DNA from: Pelagerythrobacter marensis
GTDB taxonomy: Bacteria; Pseudomonadota; Alphaproteobacteria; Sphingomonadales; Sphingomonadaceae
DNA length: 64,000 bases
NCBI RefSeq assembly: GCF_036700095.1
Contig: NZ_CP144918.1
Location: forward strand, 2,481,001 to 2,545,000
Reading direction: 5' to 3'
Made by a program: the position numbers and the translations under genes. Of this stretch, positions 59,505-64,000 are shown piece after piece. Position 1 is the stretch's first letter. Each line of letters opens with the position of its first letter. Below the pieces are notes generated by a model. It ran no database searches. It was not told the DNA's origin and saw only the letters and a program-made list of their open reading frames with translations.

Positions 59505-61448
59505 CTACCGGTTCAGCCGCCCCTCGATCAGGCCGTCGACCAGCGAAGGATCGGCCAGCGTCGACGTGTCGCCCAACGAACCGTAGTCGTTCTCGGCGAT
59601 CTTGCGCAGGATGCGGCGCATGATCTTGCCGGAGCGGGTCTTGGGCAGGGCAGGGGTGAAGTGCAGGTGATCGGGCGTCGCGATCGGGCCGATTTCCTTG
59701 CGCACCCATTGGCGCAGTTCTGCGGCCAGATCGTCCGACGGCTCCTCGCCCGCATTGAGCGTGACGTAGCAGTAAATCCCCTGGCCCTTGATATCGTGCG
59801 GGAAGCCAACCACCGCCGCCTCCGCTACCTTGGGGTGGAGCACCAGGGCGCTTTCGACTTCGGCGGTGCCCATGCGGTGGCCCGATACGTTGATAACGTC
59901 GTCCACCCGCCCGGTGATCCAGTAATAGCCGTCTTCGTCGCGTCGGCAGCCGTCGCCGGTGAAATACTTGCCCCTATAGGTGCTGAAATAGGTCTGCACG
60001 AACCGCTCGTGATCGCCGTAGACGGTGCGCGCCTGCCCGGGCCACGAGCGGGCGATGCACAGGTTGCCGCTGGCCGCGCCTTCCAGCACCTGGCCGTCGC
60101 CGTCGACCAGTTCGGGACATACGCCGAAGAACGGGCGTCCGGCGCTGCCCGGTTTCATCGGGTGCGCGCCGGGCAGGGTAGTAATCATGATCCCCCCCGT
60201 TTCGGTCTGCCACCAGGTATCGACCACCGGGGTTTCGCCCCGGCCGACGTTATCGTGATACCAGCGCCAGGCCTCCGGATTGATCGGCTCCCCCACTGTG
60301 CCGAGCAGGCGCAGGGACGACAGGTCGTGCTTGCGCACATGGGCCGTGCCCTCGCGCATCAGCGCGCGGATCGCGGTCGGCGCGGTATAGAAGATGTTGA
60401 CTTTGTGCTTGGCGCACACTGCCCAGAAACGGTCGTGATCGGGCCAGTTGGGCACACCTTCGAACATCAGCGCGGTCGCACCGTTCTGCAGCGGACCATA
60501 GACGATATAGCTGTGCCCGGTGACCCAGCCGATATCGGCGGTGCACCAGTAGACCTCGCCCGGACGGTAATCGAAGACATAGCGGAACGTGGTTTCGGTC
60601 CAGACGGCATAGCCGCCGACCGTATGCAGCACGCCCTTCGGCTTGCCCGTCGACCCAGAGGTGTAGAGGATGAACAGCGGATCTTCGGCCTTCATCTCCT
60701 CGCACGGGCAGTCTTCGGCAACCCCCTGGGACAGTTCGTGGTACCAGTGATCGCGCCCTTCGGTCATGGCCACGTCCGCGCCCGTGTGGCGCACGACCAG
60801 CGCGGCCTTGACCGGGGCTTTCTCCAGCGCTGCGTCGACATTGGCCTTAAGGGGCACGGTCTTCGATCCTCTCAGCCCCTCGTCGGCGGTGACGATCCAG
60901 TCGCTTGCGCAATCCTCGATCCGGCCGGCAATCGCGTCGGGCGAGAAACCGCCGAAGATCACCGAATGGACCGCGCCGATGCGGGCGCAGGCGAGCATGG
61001 CGATCGCGCCTTCGGGGATCATCGGCATGTAGATCGTCACGCGGTCGCCCTTGGCCACGCCCATCTTCTTGAGCGTGTTCGCCATGCGGATCGTCTCGCG
61101 GCGAAGATCGGCATAGGTCAGGCGGCGCACTTCGCCCTGCGGATCGTCCGGCTCGAAGATCAGGGCGACGGTGTCGCCATTGCCGGCTGCGACATGGCGG
61201 TCGACCGCGTTGTGGCAGATGTTCAGCGAACCGTCTTCGAACCAGCGGATATCGACCGGGTCGTAGCTCCAGTTCGCGATTGTCCGCGGGTCGCGGAACC
61301 AGTCGAGCCGCTGCGCCTGCTCGGCCCAGAAACCTTCGGGGTCGTCGATACTGCGGCGGTACATCGCCTCGTAGTCGGCAAGCGAGCAGGCGGCGCGTTC
61401 CTTCGCTGCGGCGGGAACGGGGACGGTTTCGTGATCGATTTCGCTCAA
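59505..61448 (-). CDS. acs: Acetyl-CoA synthetase
   Basis: A 647-residue AMP-forming synthetase activating acetate. Seen: [29 protein letters not shown]-like segment [44 protein letters not shown] and the acetylatable [11 protein letters not shown]. It starts at TTG 61448 after a GGGAGAGAG ribosome site. No terminator is seen before pth, so it may be transcribed through. Confidence 0.95.
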   Translation of the reverse strand: MSEIDHETVPVPAAAKERAACSLADYEAMYRRSIDDPEGFWAEQAQRLDWFRDPRTIANWSYDPVDIRWFEDGSLNICHNAVDRHVAAGNGDTVALIFEPDDPQGEVRRLTYADLRRETIRMANTLKKMGVAKGDRVTIYMPMIPEGAIAMLACARIGAVHSVIFGGFSPDAIAGRIEDCASDWIVTADEGLRGSKTVPLKANVDAALEKAPVKAALVVRHTGADVAMTEGRDHWYHELSQGVAEDCPCEEMKAEDPLFILYTSGSTGKPKGVLHTVGGYAVWTETTFRYVFDYRPGEVYWCTADIGWVTGHSYIVYGPLQNGATALMFEGVPNWPDHDRFWAVCAKHKVNIFYTAPTAIRALMREGTAHVRKHDLSSLRLLGTVGEPINPEAWRWYHDNVGRGETPVVDTWWQTETGGIMITTLPGAHPMKPGSAGRPFFGVCPELVDGDGQVLEGAASGNLCIARSWPGQARTVYGDHERFVQTYFSTYRGKYFTGDGCRRDEDGYYWITGRVDDVINVSGHRMGTAEVESALVLHPKVAEAAVVGFPHDIKGQGIYCYVTLNAGEEPSDDLAAELRQWVRKEIGPIATPDHLHFTPALPKTRSGKIMRRILRKIAENDYGSLGDTSTLADPSLVDGLIEGRLNR

Positions 61449-61521
61449 GCTGCTCTCTCCCGACGTGCGATTGCGATTCGTATACCGCGCCCGGGTTAGG
61501 CAAGCGACCGCTCAAACGCAA

Positions 61522-61549
61522 AACGCCGGCCCATCGCTGGGCCGGCGTT
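61522..61549 (-). terminator. Rho-independent terminator after rplY
   Basis: AACGCCGGCCCA and TGGGCCGGCGTT form a perfect 12-bp stem with a 4-nt loop. On the minus strand the stem is followed by a short T-run (TTTTGCGTTTG), so it fits a terminator for rplY, 35 nt after its stop. Confidence 0.85.
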
Positions 61550-61583
61550 GCGTGTTCCGGGTAAAGGAACGGGGGGTCGAGGA

Positions 61584-62264
61584 TCAGTCCTCGCCGCCTT
61601 CTTCCTTGTCGCCGCTATCGTCTTCGGCATTCTGTTCGGTCGCCGGGACATCGTCGGCCGACGCTTCCGCACCTTCTTCCGCCTCGGCGCGCTTGAGCGC
61701 AGACGGGGCGACGATGGTCGCGATGGTGAAGTCGCGATCGGTGATCGCGCTTTCCGAACCTTCCGGCAACTCGACGTGGCTGATGTGGATCGAATCGCCG
61801 ACTTCGAGGCCGGTCACGTCGATTTCGATCTCGCTCGGGATCTGGTTGGCGTCGCACACCAGTTCCAGCTCGTGCCGCACGACATTGAGCACGCCGCCCT
61901 TCTTCAGGCCGGGGCTCGCCTCTTCGTTCACGAACAGGACCGGAACCGCCACGTCGACCTTGGCACCCTTGGCCAGGCGCAGGAAGTCGACATGGTTCGG
62001 GCGATCGGTGACCGGATGGAAAGCCACATCTTTGGGCAGGGTGCGAACGGTCTTGCCGCCCAGTTCGATCTCGACGATCGAATTCATGAAGTGTCCGGTG
62101 CCGAGCTGCTTGACCAGCAGACGTTCCTCGACGTGGATCGGGGTGGGGGCTTCCTTGCCGCCGTAGATGACGGCGGGAACACGGCCTTCACGACGCAGTG
62201 CACGGGAGGCTCCCTTGCCAGCCCGATCGCGCGTCTCGGCCGGCAGGGTCAGAGCGTCGCTCAT
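61584..62264 (-). CDS. rplY: 50S ribosomal protein L25 / general stress protein Ctc
   Basis: A 226-residue protein. The N-terminal L25 part ([32 protein letters not shown]) and the long C-terminal CTC-type beta domain ([10 protein letters not shown]-like [20 protein letters not shown]) are seen. It ends in a low-complexity acidic tail. It binds 5S rRNA in the large subunit. The ATG at 62264 is the family start. A good terminator lies downstream. Confidence 0.95.
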   Translation of the reverse strand: MSDALTLPAETRDRAGKGASRALRREGRVPAVIYGGKEAPTPIHVEERLLVKQLGTGHFMNSIVEIELGGKTVRTLPKDVAFHPVTDRPNHVDFLRLAKGAKVDVAVPVLFVNEEASPGLKKGGVLNVVRHELELVCDANQIPSEIEIDVTGLEVGDSIHISHVELPEGSESAITDRDFTIATIVAPSALKRAEAEEGAEASADDVPATEQNAEDDSGDKEEGGED

Positions 62265-62387
62265 GTCGCTTACCTTTCGAAATGCATTTGAGTACAGAAC
62301 TTCCGCCACGCCTCCAGGGATGACCATGGCCGGAAGCGCGCGCCTATAGCGGGCCCGGGCGGAAATGCAAGCGCGGCCTGCTGCAGG

Positions 62388-63272
62388 CTATTGAATACGG
62401 CGGAGGGAATACCCGCGCTCGGCCAGCAGGGCAGCCAGGCCATCTTCCCCGGCGATATGCGCGGCGCCGACGGCCACGAAGGGACGCGGTGCGGCGGAAA
62501 GCATTGCCCCGAGCCGTTCGGCCCAGGCGCGGTTGCGATCGCCGTGGAGGGCCGCGCGCAGTTCCGGGTCGGCGAGGATCGCGCTGGTCGCCGGATCGGC
62601 GAGATGCGCGATTTCGCCGGAGTACCAGTTCGCCGCATGTCCGGCAGGCCGATCGCCCTGAACGGCAATGTCTGCGATCACCGAGGCCAGCAGGTCGCGC
62701 TGCTCCGTTTCGGGCAAGGTGTCGAATATATCGAGTTGCGGCCCCATGCCCTCCAGCTCCACCACTCGTGCCGGGGGCATTTCGCGCAGCAGGGCGCGGT
62801 CGACGCCGTTGGTCGCCTTCCCGCTCTTGGCATACTGCGCCAGCGTCAACGCCGCCGCCCAGGTCTCCATTCGGGACAGCGTGTCGGCAGGAACGGCATG
62901 TTCGGCCAGCAGGTCGCGCAACACGCCGCGCAGTTCCCCCGGAACCCGGTGGGCGATCGGCGGCAGTCCCTCGGCATAGGCGCGATCGTCGAACGCGCGC
63001 CGCAACGCCTCCGCATCGTCGAGATCGCGGACTTCGACGACCAGCAGGTCTGCGCTCTCCAGCGCAGCGTCGAGGCGTTCGGTTCTCCATTCGACGCCAT
63101 CGGGCAGCGCATGGATCGTGCCGAACAGCCAACCTTCCACCCCGCCGCCAGGCGCGGAGATTTCGAACAGGGCGGGCGAAGCGGGCCCTGCAAACTCCGG
63201 GGGCGGATCGGACTTGCCGCAAGCCGTCAGAATCAGAAGTGCCAGAAGCGTAAGGGCTGTTCGCGAGATCAC
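62388..63272 (-). CDS. TraB/GumN-family lipoprotein, copy 1
   Basis: A 294-residue protein from a GTG start that overlaps the previous stop (GTGA). The signal MISRTALTLLALLILTACGK has lipobox LTAC. Family motifs: WLFGTIHALPDGVEWRTERL and the C-terminal FVAVGAAHIAGEDGLAALLA then ERGYSLRRI. TraB/GumN proteins are thought to be metal-dependent proteases (TIKI-like); activity here unknown. It is tandem with a second member. Confidence 0.85.
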   Translation of the reverse strand: MISRTALTLLALLILTACGKSDPPPEFAGPASPALFEISAPGGGVEGWLFGTIHALPDGVEWRTERLDAALESADLLVVEVRDLDDAEALRRAFDDRAYAEGLPPIAHRVPGELRGVLRDLLAEHAVPADTLSRMETWAAALTLAQYAKSGKATNGVDRALLREMPPARVVELEGMGPQLDIFDTLPETEQRDLLASVIADIAVQGDRPAGHAANWYSGEIAHLADPATSAILADPELRAALHGDRNRAWAERLGAMLSAAPRPFVAVGAAHIAGEDGLAALLAERGYSLRRIQ

Positions 63273-64000
63273 TGAACGCGCGCTGTTTCGATTCCCAGTT
63301 CGGCCAGCTTGTCCTGCACGCTCTGATTCCCGGCCAGGTGCCCGGCTCCCACAGCGACGAACACGGTGCCCGGCGTATCGAGCCGCTCTTCGATCCAGCG
63401 CGCCCAGTTGGCATTGCGCCTGTAGAGCAGCCGTTCGGCCAGCTCCGGATCGCTCATGCTCTCGTTGATAAGCCGGGCGAGTTCCTCGGCGTCGCCTTCG
63501 GCCCATTTGGCAACCATCAGATCGAGCATGGCCTTGATATCGTCGATACCCTCGACCGTCTCCATCAGGAAACGGATCTGCGTTTCGATCGGCAGCCCGT
63601 CGAAAATCGCAAGCTGTTCCTCGATCGTTTCCAGAGCGCCGCGCGCGATGCCTTCGGTTCGCGCCTGATCGAGCACGGTCTCGACCCCCGCATCGGGGCT
63701 ATAGCCTTGCTGAAGCAGCGGCAGCATCGCCAGCATCATCGCGCCGTACCACGGCTCGAACCGGTCGAAGGCCGCCGGCGGCAGCCCGAGCCGGCCCAGC
63801 GCGGCTTCGTAGCTGGTGCGCTGTTCCTCGTTCAGCAGCCCGCGCAGGGTTTGATCGGCAGGAAGCATTCCAATCGAACTTATCAGGGCCTGCATCGCCT
63901 CTGCCGTTTCGGGTGTCATTTCGATCTCGGTAACCAGCAGTTCCGACCCGTCCAGCGCTTCGGCCACCGGCCCGTGATACCACTCGATCCCGGCCGGCAG
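63269..64000 (-). CDS. TraB/GumN-family protein, copy 2 (cut by window end)
   Basis: The frame is open to the window end, with 243 residues seen. It ends FVAVGAGHLAGNQSVQDKLA then ELGIETARVQ, the family C-terminal motif, and begins LPAGIEWYHGPVAEA, similar to the LPDGVEW region of copy 1. So only the N-terminal part is missing. The two are translationally coupled paralogues. Confidence 0.85.
   Translation of the reverse strand: MPAGIEWYHGPVAEALDGSELLVTEIEMTPETAEAMQALISSIGMLPADQTLRGLLNEEQRTSYEAALGRLGLPPAAFDRFEPWYGAMMLAMLPLLQQGYSPDAGVETVLDQARTEGIARGALETIEEQLAIFDGLPIETQIRFLMETVEGIDDIKAMLDLMVAKWAEGDAEELARLINESMSDPELAERLLYRRNANWARWIEERLDTPGTVFVAVGAGHLAGNQSVQDKLAELGIETARVQ

Overview
The window looks like a chromosome segment from an alphaproteobacterium, most likely order Sphingomonadales (Erythrobacter/Sphingomonas-like). 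The background is G+C-rich with strong C/G at third codon positions. Markers include a DUF4170 protein, a TonB receptor paired with a Tat-exported PhoD-type phosphatase, MutL with the endonuclease motif, and the order mreB-mreC-mreD-mrdA-rodA. No species can be named from sequence alone.

Region 1 (1-17.6 kb) is core housekeeping. On the minus strand lie the start of nrdR, glyA, rpiB, rpoD, dnaG, a lipoprotein and yqeY. On the plus strand follow carA, a doubtful small ORF, carB and greA. Next is a minus-strand cluster of small membrane and coiled-coil proteins (13.2-15.05 kb), then eno, a small membrane protein and ribH. Region 2 (17.4-24.2 kb) holds a probable IS630 transposase remnant, a TonB receptor overlapping a PhoD-like phosphatase, a LysR regulator, an endonuclease/exonuclease/phosphatase-fold protein and a small ORF.

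Region 3 (24,225-44,146) is a ~19.9 kb genomic island in tRNA-Lys(CTT). The intact tRNA lies at the right end (44,102-44,177, minus). An identical 46-bp copy of its 3' part lies at the left end. From left to right the island carries: a GNAT/DUF1778 (TacAT-like) toxin-antitoxin pair; a small ORF pair leading into hipBA; a tyrosine integrase; an AlpA / AEP-like primase / RepA-like ATPase module reminiscent of phage satellites; small and broken cargo genes; a Kiwa-like pair (kwaA, kwaB) of clearly lower G+C; a cysteine-bearing mobile-element protein; a DUF5818-like protein; a PIN-fold protein; a HEPN-like protein; and a 2,009-residue STAND (NLR-like) NTPase with an N-terminal Cap4/DUF4297-like nuclease motif. 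I read it as an integrative, possibly satellite-derived, defence island. The most novel part is its right third (36.4-44.0 kb).

Region 4 (44.2-64 kb) returns to core genes. rodA, mrdA, mreD and mreC are joined by 4-nt overlaps, and mreB lies just upstream of them. mutL and a lipoprotein are divergent from this block. Further right are a MaoC-type dehydratase, a glutaredoxin-MauE fusion divergent from a MerR regulator across a mer-like palindromic operator, a DUF1206 protein bracketed by an inverted repeat that supplies stop codons, a phosphodiesterase-like lipoprotein, ychF, a Tat-exported SDR, pth, acs, rplY with a clear terminator, and two tandem TraB/GumN proteins, the second cut by the window end.
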